A DNA stretch of 64,000 nt, taken from contig NZ_CP075187.1 in the NCBI RefSeq assembly GCF_020510665.1, positions 1,942,501 through 2,006,500 on the forward strand. The letters run 5' to 3'. The notes beneath the pieces were generated by a model that ran no database searches, was not told where the DNA came from, and saw nothing but the letters and a program-made list of their open reading frames with translations. The position numbers and the translations under genes were made by a program. Origin of the DNA: Dechloromonas denitrificans (lineage in GTDB: Bacteria > Pseudomonadota > Gammaproteobacteria > Burkholderiales > Rhodocyclaceae). This document shows, piece after piece, positions 1 to 10,221 of the stretch (its first letter is position 1; each line of letters opens with the position of its first letter).

Positions 1-1492
<1,492 letters not shown>

Positions 1493-1571
1493 GGAGACAG
1501 GATCGCTGCACCCGCCTTGCGATGATGGAGAGCCTCGCGCCATCATTGCGATGGCTGCAGCACTAAAACAC

Positions 1572-1650
1572 CGTCATCGCGAGGCCGCTGGCCGTAGCGA
1601 TCCAGTGGACGTCAAAAATCCGGATTGCTTCGCTTCACTCGCAATGACCG
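1572..1650. repeat. Dispersed REP-like repeat pair (inverted)
   Basis: The left half (GTCATCGCGAG..GCGATCC, 1573-1601) is a degenerate inverted copy of the right half, GGATTGCTTCGC..CTCGCAATGA (1622-1647). The right half recurs with two mismatches at 61058-61083 in this window. Repeats of this form are widespread in proteobacterial intergenic regions. It lies between ettA and its terminator. Confidence 0.6.
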
Positions 1651-1660
1651 GACAAAACAA

Positions 1661-1695
1661 AACGGGCGCCATTTCGGCGCCCGTCTTTCTTTTTG
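1661..1695. terminator. Rho-independent terminator after ettA
   Basis: Perfect 9-bp GC-rich stem ACGGGCGCC / GGCGCCCGT around a 5-nt loop, followed by TCTTTCTTTTT. It sits between the convergent ettA and the minus-strand 92-residue gene. Confidence 0.85.
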
Positions 1696-1722
1696 CCCCC
1701 GCCGTAGCGGGGTCCAAAAACC

Positions 1723-2001
1723 TTAGTGTTTCAGATTGGCAGAAAACACTGCCTTGGATTTTTCTGAAAACTGGAATTCGTTGAATGCACGGCTGATTTC
1801 AGCGTCGTTGCGACCTTCGGAATGATCCTCGAAACTGATGCCGAGAAGTTTGCCGTTGGCTGCCAGCGTCTGGAAGGCGAAACGCCAGCGTTGAGCTTCT
1901 GCCAGCCGCTCACGTAGTTCGGCTTCGTTTGAAATCGTAATACCGGCTTTCTTCAGGGAATCCAGGAATTGTTCGAAGGATTCGTTGCTCAAACTGCCCA
2001 T
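1723..2001 (-). CDS. Small conserved-looking hypothetical protein (92 aa)
   Basis: Not recognised. A charged, soluble, probably alpha-helical protein with no signal peptide, membrane segment or Cys motif. The N-terminal third (FEQFLDSLKKAGITISNEAEL) reads like a short helical regulatory or binding domain. The frame is closed by the ettA terminator side, and the ATG at 2001 is preceded on the minus strand by a purine-rich GGAGAGAC stretch, which supports it as a real gene. It is transcribed divergently from the methyltransferase gene at 2113. Confidence 0.6.
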   Translation of the reverse strand: MGSLSNESFEQFLDSLKKAGITISNEAELRERLAEAQRWRFAFQTLAANGKLLGISFEDHSEGRNDAEISRAFNEFQFSEKSKAVFSANLKH

Positions 2002-2112
2002 TTGTCTCTCCGTATGAAGTGCGGTGTTGGATCACCATGAGCCTAATAACGACGCAGTTTCGATTCGGTTGACACAAAAGTGACAGACATTTGAATGCGA
2101 TAATCACGCCCT

Positions 2113-2958
2113 ATGAAAAAGCAAAATACTCCTGCCGAAATTCCTGAAATTCGTCCCGGCCAGTCGATTGAACTGCTCAAGGAACTCCACATCCTGACGC
2201 GTGACGGCAAGCTCAACCAGGACACTCGCCGCAAACTCAAGCAGGTCTATCATCTTTACCAGTTCATCGAGCCGCTGCTGGCCGATGCCAGCAGCCTGGC
2301 CGACCATGGCGCCGGCAAGTCCTACCTTGGATTCATCTTGTACGACCTGTTCTTCAAGGATCGCCAGGCGGAAGAAAAACGCGGCCACATTTATGGCATC
2401 GAAACGCGCAAGGAACTGGTCGATAAATCACGCGAACTGGCTGCCCGGCTCGGCTTCGAGGGAATGAGCTTTCTCGACATCACGGTCGAAGAATCGACCC
2501 ACTCAAAACAACTGCCCGAGCAGATCGACGTCGTCACCGCCCTGCACGCCTGCAATACAGCCACCGACGATGCCATCCGCTTCGCACTGACCAAGCAGGC
2601 CCGGCATATCGTGCTGGTGCCTTGCTGCCAGGCCGAGGTCGCCGCAACCATGCGCGCCCGGAAAAACGAATCTCTCGCCGCGACATCGCTGTCCGAACTG
2701 TGGCGCCACCCGATTCACACCCGCGAACTGGGTAGCCACCTGACCAATGTGTTGCGTTGCCTGCTGCTTGAATCGCACGGCTATCAGGTCACCGTCACCG
2801 AACTGGTCGGCTGGGAGCATTCGATGAAAAACGAATTGATCATCGCTTCAAAATCGGCAAGCAACGGCGGTCGACCGCGAAAGAATGCGCGCGAACGGGC
2901 CGAGGCCATCCTGCGTGAATTCAACATTGAAGAACTTGCCCCGCGTTTTGCGTACTAA
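2113..2958 (+). CDS. SAM-dependent methyltransferase (Methyltransf_32-like)
   Basis: A 281-residue protein with a Rossmann-type SAM-binding motif I degenerated to LADHGAGKSYLGF (about residues 59-71). Later motifs are HACNTATDDAI (about 151) and VLVPCCQAE (about 173), the pattern seen in the Methyltransf_32 family, whose substrates are RNA or unknown. It is cytoplasmic, with a Lys/Arg-rich tail (RPRKNARERAEAIL). The stop lies 6 bp before rlhA, so the two are probably co-transcribed, and an RNA substrate is plausible by association. The family assignment is fairly firm; the substrate is unknown. Confidence 0.75.
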   Translation: MKKQNTPAEIPEIRPGQSIELLKELHILTRDGKLNQDTRRKLKQVYHLYQFIEPLLADASSLADHGAGKSYLGFILYDLFFKDRQAEEKRGHIYGIETRKELVDKSRELAARLGFEGMSFLDITVEESTHSKQLPEQIDVVTALHACNTATDDAIRFALTKQARHIVLVPCCQAEVAATMRARKNESLAATSLSELWRHPIHTRELGSHLTNVLRCLLLESHGYQVTVTELVGWEHSMKNELIIASKSASNGGRPRKNARERAEAILREFNIEELAPRFAY

Positions 2959-2964
2959 ACCCAG

Positions 2965-4842
2965 ATGACCAGAATCCATCACCCGCTCGAACTCCTCGCC
3001 CCGGCCAAGAATGCCGATTTCGGCATCGAAGCCATCAAGCATGGCGCCGATGCCGTGTACATCGGCGGCCCCTCCTTTGGGGCGCGCTACGGGGCCGGCA
3101 ACAGCGTCGCCGACATTGCCCGTCTGGCCGCCTTTGCCCATCGTTATCACGCCAAGGTTTTTGTCGCACTCAACACCATTCTGCGCGACGACGAACTGGA
3201 AGACAGCCGGCAGCTTGCCTGGCAACTTTACGATGCCGGTGCCGATGCGCTGATCATTCAGGATATGGGTCTGCTTGAAATCGACATGCCGCCGATCCAG
3301 TTGCATGCCAGCACGCAGACCGACAATCGCAATCCAGACAAGGTGAGATTCCTTGAAGATGCAGGCTTCTCGCAGGTTGTTCTGGCCCGTGAATTGAGCT
3401 TAAACGAAATTATCAAGATATCGTCGCAAACCACTGTTGCATTGGAATATTTTGTCCATGGTGCACTCTGTGTTGCGTACAGCGGCCAGTGCTTCATCAG
3501 CCATGCCCACACCGGTCGCAGCGCCAATCGTGGCGAGTGTTCGCAAGCCTGTCGCCTGCCCTACACGCTGATCGACGACAAGGGCAAAACGATCACCGAG
3601 AACCAGCACCTGCTGTCGATGAAGGACAACAACCAGAGCGAAAACATCCTCGCACTGGCCAAGGCCGGCGTCAGTTCGTTCAAGATCGAGGGCCGCCTGA
3701 AGGACCTCAGCTACGTCAAGAACATCACCGCGCATTACCGCACGCTGCTTGATGAAGTCATCGCCAACCACCCGGAATTCAGCCGCGCCTCCTCCGGCCA
3801 CAGCAGCTACACCTTCGAGCCGCAGCCGGACAAAACCTACAACCGGGGCTATACCGATTACTTCGCCAACGATCGCCAGGACGATATCGGCGCGTTTGAC
3901 TCGCCAAGTTTTGTCGGCGAACCGATTGGCGAGGTTGCCGAGATCGGTGATGGCTATTTCACGGTCAACAGCGCAATCGACTTCAATAACGGCGACGGCG
4001 TCTGCTTCTATGACGGCCACGGCGAAGTGGTCGGCATGCGCATCAACCGCGCGGAAGGCAAGACGCTCTTCCCGGTTGAAATCCCGTCCGAACTGACCGA
4101 AGGCGCAACGCTGTTCCGCAACCGCGACCAGGAGTTCGAACGCTCGCTGGAGAAGGAATCGGCCGAACGCCGTATTTCGATCCAGCCGGTGTTCAGCGAA
4201 ACCACCGACGGCTTTGCGCTGACCCTGACCGACGAAGACCGGATCAGCGTCACGGTCGACCTGCCCCACAGCAAGGAAACGGCCAAGAATGCCGAACGCG
4301 CACTGAGCGGTCTGAGCGAACAACTCGGCAAGTTCGGCAACACGATGTTTGCCGCCCAACCGGTCGAACTGAAGCTGTCGCAAGCCTTTTTCCTGCCGAC
4401 CAGCGCGATCAATGCGCTGCGCCGCGAAGCGACCGAAAAGCTCGAAGCCGCGCGGATTGCCGCCCACACCCGCCCACCCCGCGCCACACCGGCCAGCCAG
4501 CCAGTCCCTTACCCGCAGGAAGAACTGACTTACCTCGGCAACGTGTTCAACGCCAAGGCCCGCCAGTTCTACGAAAAACACGGCGTCAAACTGATCGCCG
4601 AGGCTTACGAGGCAAACCAGGAAAAAGGCATGGTCTCGCTGATGATCACCCGCCATTGCCTGCGCTACAGCTTCAATCTCTGCCCCAAGGAAGTGAAGCA
4701 CCTGAAGTCGGACCCGATGACCCTGGTCAACGGCAATGAAAAACTGATCCTCAAGTTCGACTGCAAGGCGTGCGAAATGCACGTCATCGGCAAGATGAAA
4801 AAAGGCGTCAAGCTCAACCTCGGCAGCATTCGTCCGGTGTGA
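2965..4842 (+). CDS. rlhA: 23S rRNA 5-hydroxycytidine synthase RlhA (U32 peptidase family)
   Basis: Full-length (625 aa) relative of E. coli RlhA/YdcP, which hydroxylates C2501 of 23S rRNA. The N-terminal U32 domain starts LELLAPAKNADFGIEAIKHG. The U32 signature EYFVHGALC..YSGQC lies at about residues 160-175, and further Cys residues (GECSQAC, later CPKEV and CKACE) could ligand an Fe-S cluster. The DUF3656-type middle and C-terminal portions are both present, which separates it from the shorter TrhP/YegQ. It overlaps the next gene by GTGA, implying translational coupling. Assignment rests on end-to-end similarity to the E. coli protein as I remember it. Confidence 0.9.
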   Translation: MTRIHHPLELLAPAKNADFGIEAIKHGADAVYIGGPSFGARYGAGNSVADIARLAAFAHRYHAKVFVALNTILRDDELEDSRQLAWQLYDAGADALIIQDMGLLEIDMPPIQLHASTQTDNRNPDKVRFLEDAGFSQVVLARELSLNEIIKISSQTTVALEYFVHGALCVAYSGQCFISHAHTGRSANRGECSQACRLPYTLIDDKGKTITENQHLLSMKDNNQSENILALAKAGVSSFKIEGRLKDLSYVKNITAHYRTLLDEVIANHPEFSRASSGHSSYTFEPQPDKTYNRGYTDYFANDRQDDIGAFDSPSFVGEPIGEVAEIGDGYFTVNSAIDFNNGDGVCFYDGHGEVVGMRINRAEGKTLFPVEIPSELTEGATLFRNRDQEFERSLEKESAERRISIQPVFSETTDGFALTLTDEDRISVTVDLPHSKETAKNAERALSGLSEQLGKFGNTMFAAQPVELKLSQAFFLPTSAINALRREATEKLEAARIAAHTRPPRATPASQPVPYPQEELTYLGNVFNAKARQFYEKHGVKLIAEAYEANQEKGMVSLMITRHCLRYSFNLCPKEVKHLKSDPMTLVNGNEKLILKFDCKACEMHVIGKMKKGVKLNLGSIRPV

Positions 4843-5546
4843 CCCCAGCCACCTGCCCTTCCTGCCGACAGCCCATGGTTCAACGGCGCCTGGCGCGCCA
4901 GTTGCACGGTGAAGTCGAGCTTGATCTATGTTTTTCCTGCCAGGGCATCTGGTTCGATGACTTTGAAAGCGCACAACTGACGCCGGGCAGCATCATCGAG
5001 CTGTTCCGGCTGATTCACCAGCACCGCGACGATCAACGCCTGCCGCTACGCGACAGCCTCCACTGCCCGCGCTGCGACGAACGCCTGTTGCATAGCATGG
5101 ACATCGTCCGCAGCGGACACTTCAATTACCACCGCTGCCTGCAAAAGCACGGACGATTCACCAGCTTCGCCCAGTTCATGATCGAAAAAGGCTTTGTCCG
5201 ACAGTTGACCGTGGCAGAGGTCGATCAACTCAAGGCAAGAATCGGCAGTGTCCGATGCACCGGTTGCGGTGCGCCCGTCGATATCAAGCGCGACTATGCG
5301 TGCACGCATTGCCGCTCACCGATCGCCATTCTTGATCCGGAAGCAGTCGAACAGGCGCTGGCCACCTACCAGCAAGCCGAAATCAAGCGCACGACACGTG
5401 ACCCGGCCATGCTGGCCGATGCAATCCTCGGTACGGAAAAAGAACGCGCCCGCCGACAGCGCGAAAAATCAAATCTTGTCGACTCAGCCGACATCGGCGA
5501 CTTGATCATTTCAGGGATCGAAGTGGCCTGGAAAATTTTCCACTGA
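4839..5546 (+). CDS. Zinc-ribbon protein with three Cys-pair motifs
   Basis: The GTG start at 4839 overlaps the rlhA stop (GTGA); no better ATG lies in frame after the overlap, and upstream codons read through rlhA. The 235-residue product has an N-terminal zf-TFIIB-like ribbon (CPSC..CFSCQGIWFD), a second CPRC motif at about residue 75 and a C-terminal ribbon CTGC..CTHC at about 141-160, then a charged helical tail. No catalytic motif is visible. Coupling to rlhA suggests a nucleic-acid-related or scaffold role, but this is inference from position only. Confidence 0.75.
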   Translation: MTPATCPSCRQPMVQRRLARQLHGEVELDLCFSCQGIWFDDFESAQLTPGSIIELFRLIHQHRDDQRLPLRDSLHCPRCDERLLHSMDIVRSGHFNYHRCLQKHGRFTSFAQFMIEKGFVRQLTVAEVDQLKARIGSVRCTGCGAPVDIKRDYACTHCRSPIAILDPEAVEQALATYQQAEIKRTTRDPAMLADAILGTEKERARRQREKSNLVDSADIGDLIISGIEVAWKIFH

Positions 5547-5589
5547 GCCAGCCCCCCCGTTTGACAGCCAGATCCGGTTTGATTACAGT

Positions 5590-5757
5590 CGATTCACCCA
5601 AGGGGGAGTAGCTCCTAACCGACTTGTCGTCATCACGAAGGCCCAAACCTTCCGGCAACCGGGCAGCAGATCAACGCTGTGAGCAAGACCTTTGCCGCAA
5701 TGGCGAGGCACCTTTTGGCATTCCACGGCCCCTCGCCCAACCCGGCTCGGGCCGTTT
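5590..5757 (+). promoter_or_regulatory. yybP-ykoY manganese riboswitch with terminator platform
   Basis: Characteristic blocks are present in order: GGGGGAGTAGCTCC (5602-5615), CATCACGAAGGCCC, the CCGGCAACCGGG segment (5652-5663) and the conserved AGACCTTTGCC (5686-5696) with a following GGC..TTTTGGC strand. Downstream, ACGGCCC (5725-5731) can pair with GGGCCGT (5749-5755) ahead of TTTGCTTTT, a likely expression platform. It sits directly before a TerC-family gene, the classic target of this Mn-sensing class. Confidence 0.85.
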
Positions 5758-5787
5758 GCTTTTCTGGAATGCACGAAAGGAACGATC

Positions 5788-6744
5788 ATGGAAACCGTAG
5801 GCAATCTTGGCTTGTGGGTTGGATTTTCAGCCATCGTCGCAATCATGCTGGCAATTGACCTGCTGGTGGTCGGCGGCGGCAAGGAACACCGCGTCAGCTT
5901 CAAGGAGGCAAGTATCTGGTCGCTGATCTGGATCAGCCTCAGCCTGGCTTTTGCCGGCGGACTCTGGTGGCATCTCGACAGCAACGTCGGGCGCGAAATC
6001 GCCAACACCAAGGCGCTCGAATTCATCACCGGTTATCTGATCGAAAAAGCCCTGGCCGTCGATAACGTTTTCATCTGGATGATGCTCTTCAGTTTTTTTG
6101 CCATTCCGGCCGAACTGCAGAAACGGGTTCTACTTTATGGCGTACTCGGCGCCATCCTAATGCGCACCGTGATGATCTTTGCCGGTGCCTGGCTGATTAC
6201 CCAGTTTCACTGGATTCTGTATGTTTTCGGCACATTTTTGCTGGTTACCGGCGTCAAGATGTACTGGTTTGCCGACGAAAAACCTGATCTGGAAAACAAT
6301 CGACTGATTCGCTGGATACGCCGGCACATGAACATCACGACCGAATTTCACGGTCAACAGTTCTTCGTGATCAAAAATGGACTGCGCTACGCCACGCCGC
6401 TTTTTCTGGCCCTCGTCCTGGTTGAAATTTCGGACCTGATTTTCGCGGTCGACTCGATTCCGGCCATTTTCGCCATCACCACCGATCCGTTCATCGTGCT
6501 GACCTCGAACATTTTCGCCATCCTCGGGCTGCGCGCGATGTACTTCCTGCTGGCCGGCGTGGCCGACCGCTTCTCGCTGCTCAAGTACGGCCTGGCCATC
6601 GTGCTGATGTTCATCGGCGTCAAGATGCTGCTGATCGATCTCTACAAGATTCCGGTCGGCTTCTCCCTCGCCGTCATCGCCGTGATTATCGGCGCATCGG
6701 TCTGGGCCTCGCTGCACAAGGAAGCACGCGAAAAACAGGCGTAA
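5788..6744 (+). CDS. TerC/Alx-family integral membrane protein
   Basis: A 318-residue inner-membrane protein with about nine hydrophobic spans. ATG 5788 is chosen because AAAGGA precedes it and the upstream 32 codons lie in the riboswitch. Family hallmarks are [14 protein letters not shown] (about residues 87-100) and [19 protein letters not shown] (about 212-230), with the acidic residues thought to bind metal. Together with the Mn riboswitch, this points to Mn export or Mn loading of secreted proteins, as shown for E. coli Alx and relatives. A terminator follows immediately. Confidence 0.9.
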   Translation: METVGNLGLWVGFSAIVAIMLAIDLLVVGGGKEHRVSFKEASIWSLIWISLSLAFAGGLWWHLDSNVGREIANTKALEFITGYLIEKALAVDNVFIWMMLFSFFAIPAELQKRVLLYGVLGAILMRTVMIFAGAWLITQFHWILYVFGTFLLVTGVKMYWFADEKPDLENNRLIRWIRRHMNITTEFHGQQFFVIKNGLRYATPLFLALVLVEISDLIFAVDSIPAIFAITTDPFIVLTSNIFAILGLRAMYFLLAGVADRFSLLKYGLAIVLMFIGVKMLLIDLYKIPVGFSLAVIAVIIGASVWASLHKEAREKQA

Positions 6745-6747
6745 AAA

Positions 6748-6774
6748 AAGCGAGCCGCCATGGCTCGCTTCTTT
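6748..6774. terminator. Bidirectional rho-independent terminator (terC / yaeQ)
   Basis: Stem AAGCGAGCC / GGCTCGCTT with a 5-nt loop, A-tract on the left and CTTTC on the right. It lies between convergent terC and yaeQ. Confidence 0.85.
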
Positions 6775-6781
6775 CACAGCA

Positions 6782-7333
6782 TTACTGATCGGGCCCGAAC
6801 AGCAAACGCGGCTTGAGTTCGACCTGGCTGCTGTCATTGCCCAGCCAGATCACCCCATCCTGAATGGTGCACTGCAGGCGCATGTTGCGCGCCGCCAGCC
6901 CGGCCAGCGCCTGGGACTCGTCGGGCGCCAGTGCATAGACCCGCAGATTCTTCTGCCCGGCCAGTTTGCTGGCCGACGCCTGCCACCAGAGATCGAGCGT
7001 CCGCGCGCCATAAGCCAGCACGACAGTTTCCCCGGAACGACTGCAGGCACGGCGGATATTGCGTTCATCAGGCAGCCCAACGTCGATCCAGCGTTTGATG
7101 AAACCGGTCAGGTCGGTATCCGCCAGATCCGCCTCATCTTCACTACTCGACAGCCCCCGGCCAAATGCCAGCGTTTCGGAGGCAAACATGGCGAAAGCCA
7201 GCAGGCGGATCATCATCCGCTGATCAGTTTCCGAAGGATGCCGGGCAATGGTCAGCGAATAGTCGCCAAAATGTGAGCGATCAAGATCGGCAAGCTGAAG
7301 CTCTGCCTTGAAGATGGTCGATTTGAGCGCCAT
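6782..7333 (-). CDS. yaeQ: YaeQ family protein
   Basis: 183 residues, the usual length of the family (E. coli YaeQ 181). Family blocks: the start MALKSTIFKAELQLADLDR, LTIARHPSETDQRMMIRLL, DVGLPDERNIRRA, WWQASASKL and TIQDGVIWL. YaeQ has a PD-(D/E)XK nuclease-like fold, but its biological role is not settled. It is a soluble cytoplasmic protein, probably monocistronic, divergent from the rhodanese gene. Confidence 0.92.
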   Translation of the reverse strand: MALKSTIFKAELQLADLDRSHFGDYSLTIARHPSETDQRMMIRLLAFAMFASETLAFGRGLSSSEDEADLADTDLTGFIKRWIDVGLPDERNIRRACSRSGETVVLAYGARTLDLWWQASASKLAGQKNLRVYALAPDESQALAGLAARNMRLQCTIQDGVIWLGNDSSQVELKPRLLFGPDQ

Positions 7334-7438
7334 GACTGCCCCGAAAAAAGCAGCGATTATCCCACGCCGGAGAGCGCATTCCGTCCGTCGGGCTGCAGGC
7401 CATCTATAATCGGTTCATTAAATACCGGAATAAAACCC

Positions 7439-7882
7439 ATGCCCCGACTGATTTTTGCTGCCTTTCTGGCCTTTGCCACCACATTTGCCCAGGCCGAAGT
7501 AATCGACATCGACAATGCGGAGCTCGACAAATTGATCAAGCGCGGCGTTCCGGTCATTGACATCCGCACGCTGCCGGAATGGGAAGAAACCGGCATCATC
7601 AGCGGCAGCCGGCTGATTACCTTTTTCGACGAACGCGGCCGCTCCGACCCGGCAGCCTGGCTGGAGAAGATCAAGCCGGTCGCCAAACCCAATGAGCCGG
7701 TGATCGTCATCTGCCGCTCGGGCAACCGGACCAAGCCGGTCAGCCAGTTTCTTTCGCAACAAGCCGGTTACACCCAGGTGTACAACGTCAAAAACGGCAT
7801 CAAGGGCTGGAGCAAGGAAAACGGCCCGCTGACCCCGGCCACCCAGAGCATTGCCGCCTGCCGCGCTGCCAAATCTTGCTGA
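7439..7882 (+). CDS. Secreted rhodanese-like domain protein
   Basis: 147 residues with a Sec signal peptide (MPRLIFAAFLAFATTFAQA, cleavage about residue 19), so periplasmic. A single rhodanese domain follows: VIDIRTLPEWEETGII and the active-site loop VICRSGNRT with catalytic Cys (about residue 90). A C-terminal Cys pair (AACRAAKSC) is unusual and might form a disulfide or bind metal. Probable sulfur-transfer or sulfur-binding role in the envelope; the partner is unknown. It overlaps a small downstream ORF. Confidence 0.85.
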   Translation: MPRLIFAAFLAFATTFAQAEVIDIDNAELDKLIKRGVPVIDIRTLPEWEETGIISGSRLITFFDERGRSDPAAWLEKIKPVAKPNEPVIVICRSGNRTKPVSQFLSQQAGYTQVYNVKNGIKGWSKENGPLTPATQSIAACRAAKSC

Positions 7883-8106
7883 TTCAAGCAGTCGACCGCA
7901 AACGTTGCGCCAGTTGCGAACGCTGGCAGGGGCCGCGCCAACCCGGCGCGACGAACGCCAGCGTGTTGATCGAATCGGAAACGGTGACCGGTCTGTGCTG
8001 CGGCGGAGGCTGGGATGGCGATGAACGCCGGGCACGTTCGGCGTGCGGTCACTGGCAACGCTGGCTAAAACTTCAAAACAGCCCGGAAACACCCGAAAAA
8101 CCGTGA
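7876..8106 (+). CDS. Small Cys/Trp-rich hypothetical protein, TTG start
   Basis: A 76-residue ORF whose TTG at 7876 overlaps the rhodanese stop. It contains CASCERWQG near the N-terminus, a CCGGGW segment and a later Cys/His (ACGHWQRW), suggesting a small metal-binding fold. No membrane segment. The Cys-x2-Cys..Cys-Cys..Cys-x-His spacing is unlikely in a random frame and supports a genuine gene, but there is no strong ribosome site and it may depend on coupling to the upstream gene. Function unknown. Confidence 0.5.
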   Translation: MLIQAVDRKRCASCERWQGPRQPGATNASVLIESETVTGLCCGGGWDGDERRARSACGHWQRWLKLQNSPETPEKP

Positions 8107-8188
8107 TTTTTTGACGCTTGATGGTGCGCCGGCAGCGCGAATCCGTTAACCTGCAAGCCTTAGAAAAATAGTACTTTTGGAGAACACC

Positions 8189-8815
8189 ATGCCGGTGATT
8201 GAAGTCCGCCATCCCCTCGTCAAACATAAAGTCGGCCTGATGCGTGCGGCCGACATGAGTACCAAGAAATTCCGCGAGCTGACGGCTGAGTTGGCCCGTC
8301 TGCTGACTTACGAAGCTTGCCGGGATTTTGAACTCGAACGCTGCACGATCGACGGCTGGGCCGGCCCGGTTGAAATCGACCAGATCAAGGGCAAGAAAGT
8401 CACTGTCGTGCCTATCCTGCGCGCCGGTCTCGGCATGCTGGACGGCGTACTCGACCTGATTCCGAGTGCCAAAGTCAGTGTCGTCGGCATCGCCCGCAAC
8501 GAAGAAACGCTGATGCCCGAGCCGTATTTCGAGCGCTTCGTCGGCCAGCTCGACGAGCGCATGGCCTTGATCATCGACCCGATGCTGGCAACCGGCGGCT
8601 CGCTGATCGCCACCATCGACATGCTCAAGCGCAATGGCTGCAAGCACGTCCGCGCCCTGGTGCTGGTCGCCGCACCGGAAGGCATTGCCGCGCTGCAGGC
8701 AGCTCATCCCGAAGTGGAAATCTACACTGCTGCGGTCGACAGCCATTTGAACGAACACGGCTACATCATTCCCGGTCTCGGCGATGCCGGCGACAAGATT
8801 TTTGGAACCAAGTAA
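8189..8815 (+). CDS. upp: Uracil phosphoribosyltransferase
   Basis: 208 residues. Converts uracil and PRPP to UMP in pyrimidine salvage. ATG 8189 is preceded by TTGGAGAA; an upstream in-frame start would add four residues. Motifs: [14 protein letters not shown], the PRPP loop [10 protein letters not shown], and the C-terminal [18 protein letters not shown] that contacts uracil. Three bases separate it from uraA, forming a uracil uptake and salvage operon. Confidence 0.97.
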   Translation: MPVIEVRHPLVKHKVGLMRAADMSTKKFRELTAELARLLTYEACRDFELERCTIDGWAGPVEIDQIKGKKVTVVPILRAGLGMLDGVLDLIPSAKVSVVGIARNEETLMPEPYFERFVGQLDERMALIIDPMLATGGSLIATIDMLKRNGCKHVRALVLVAAPEGIAALQAAHPEVEIYTAAVDSHLNEHGYIIPGLGDAGDKIFGTK

Positions 8816-8818
8816 GCC

Positions 8819-10057
8819 ATGAGCACCACCCACGAACCCACCTGGCGGACAGCTCTTTCCGGCGCACAAATCCTGTTCGTCGCTTTCGGCGCAACCGTCC
8901 TCGTCCCGCTGCTGACCGGTCTCAACCCCAGCCTGGCCCTGCTTGGCGCCGGCGTTGGCACGCTGATTTTCCAGATCTGCACCAAACGCCAGGTGCCGAT
9001 CTATCTCGGCTCAAGTTTCGCTTTCATCGCCCCGGTTGCCTACTCGGTGCAAACCTGGGGCATGCCGGCGACGCTCGGCGCCCTCGCCTCGGCCAGTTTC
9101 TTCTATTACGTTGCGGCCGGGCTGGTCAAATGGCGCGGCGTCAATTTCATCCACCGTCTGCTGCCACCGGTAGTGATCGGCCCGGTCGTCATGGTGATCG
9201 GCCTCGGCCTGGCCCAGGTGGCGGTCAATATGGCAACCGGCAAAGCCGGCGACCAGCAGGTCGTTCCCTATGGCACGGCACTGTCGATTGCGGCCATTTC
9301 GCTGGCCGCGACGATGCTGACCGCCATTCGTGCCCGTGGCTTGCTCAAGCTGGTGCCGATCCTGATCGGTGTTGCCGTTGGCTACTCTGTCTCGCTTTTT
9401 GCCGGGATTGTCGATTTCAGCAAGGTCGAACAAGCCGCATGGATCGCCATGCCGCAATTCGGCTCACCGGAGTTCAATCTGGCAGCCATTCTGTTCATGA
9501 TCCCGGTCGCCATCGCCCCGATCGTCGAGCACGTCGGCGGCGTCCTGGCGATTGGTTCGGTCACCGGCAAGGACTTCACCGAATCGCCCGGCCTGCATCG
9601 CACGCTGCTCGGCGACGGACTGGCCGTCAATATCGTCGGCCTGTTCGGCGGCCCGCCGGTCACCACCTACGGCGAAGTAACAGGGGCCGTCATGCTGACC
9701 CGAAACTTCAATCCGGTCGTCATGACCTGGGCTGCCTGCTTCGCGATCATGATGGCCTTTGTCGGCAAATTCGGCGCCCTGCTCCAGACCATCCCGATGC
9801 CGGTCATGGGCGGCATCATGATGCTGCTCTTCGGCTCGATTGCCGGCATCGGCTTGAAGACCATCATGGATGCACGCGTCGATCTCTCCAGCCCGCGCAA
9901 TTTGTGCATCGTTTCCGTCACGCTGGTCACCGGCATTGGCGGTCTCGGCCTGAGCATCGGCAGTTTCTCGCTGCAAGGCATCAGCCTGTGCGGCGTGCTG
10001 GCGGTGGCATTGAATCTGATTCTGCCGACCAGCCAGTCGTCTCCGGAAGCTGGCTAG
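8819..10057 (+). CDS. uraA: Uracil/xanthine permease (UraA family, NCS2)
   Basis: 412 residues with about 12-14 membrane spans. NCS2 signatures: QILFVAFGATVLVPLLTGL at the N-terminus, YLGSSFAF (substrate-site half-helix), the VEHVGGV segment with the conserved Glu (about residues 239-245) and GGPPVTTYGE with its nearby Glu. Cytoplasmic-membrane proton-uracil symporter. The three-base gap to upp implies joint transcription and supports uracil as the substrate. Confidence 0.95.
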   Translation: MSTTHEPTWRTALSGAQILFVAFGATVLVPLLTGLNPSLALLGAGVGTLIFQICTKRQVPIYLGSSFAFIAPVAYSVQTWGMPATLGALASASFFYYVAAGLVKWRGVNFIHRLLPPVVIGPVVMVIGLGLAQVAVNMATGKAGDQQVVPYGTALSIAAISLAATMLTAIRARGLLKLVPILIGVAVGYSVSLFAGIVDFSKVEQAAWIAMPQFGSPEFNLAAILFMIPVAIAPIVEHVGGVLAIGSVTGKDFTESPGLHRTLLGDGLAVNIVGLFGGPPVTTYGEVTGAVMLTRNFNPVVMTWAACFAIMMAFVGKFGALLQTIPMPVMGGIMMLLFGSIAGIGLKTIMDARVDLSSPRNLCIVSVTLVTGIGGLGLSIGSFSLQGISLCGVLAVALNLILPTSQSSPEAG

Positions 10058-10066
10058 GCCTCCACG

Positions 10067-10088
10067 GGGTGGGCTGTCCAGCCCACCC
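10067..10088 (+). terminator. GC-rich hairpin after uraA
   Basis: GGGTGGGCT / AGCCCACCC stem with a 4-nt loop right after uraA. No U-tract follows, so it may be a 3'-end stabiliser or a Rho-assisted terminator rather than a classic intrinsic one. Confidence 0.45.
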
Positions 10089-10221
10089 ACGGTCCGTATC
10101 GGACAAGATATTCCTCTTGTGCCACACCACCCTCATCCGGGTGTATGCTCTTTATTAGCATTATCTGGTTTTGCACAGATGCGTACCAAAAAACAAAAAC
10201 CGCTCAAAATAGGGGAAAAAA

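Noticed and set aside
3400..4974. 524-codon minus-strand frame under rlhA
   Set aside because: Antisense shadow with no domain; RlhA on the plus strand is full length.
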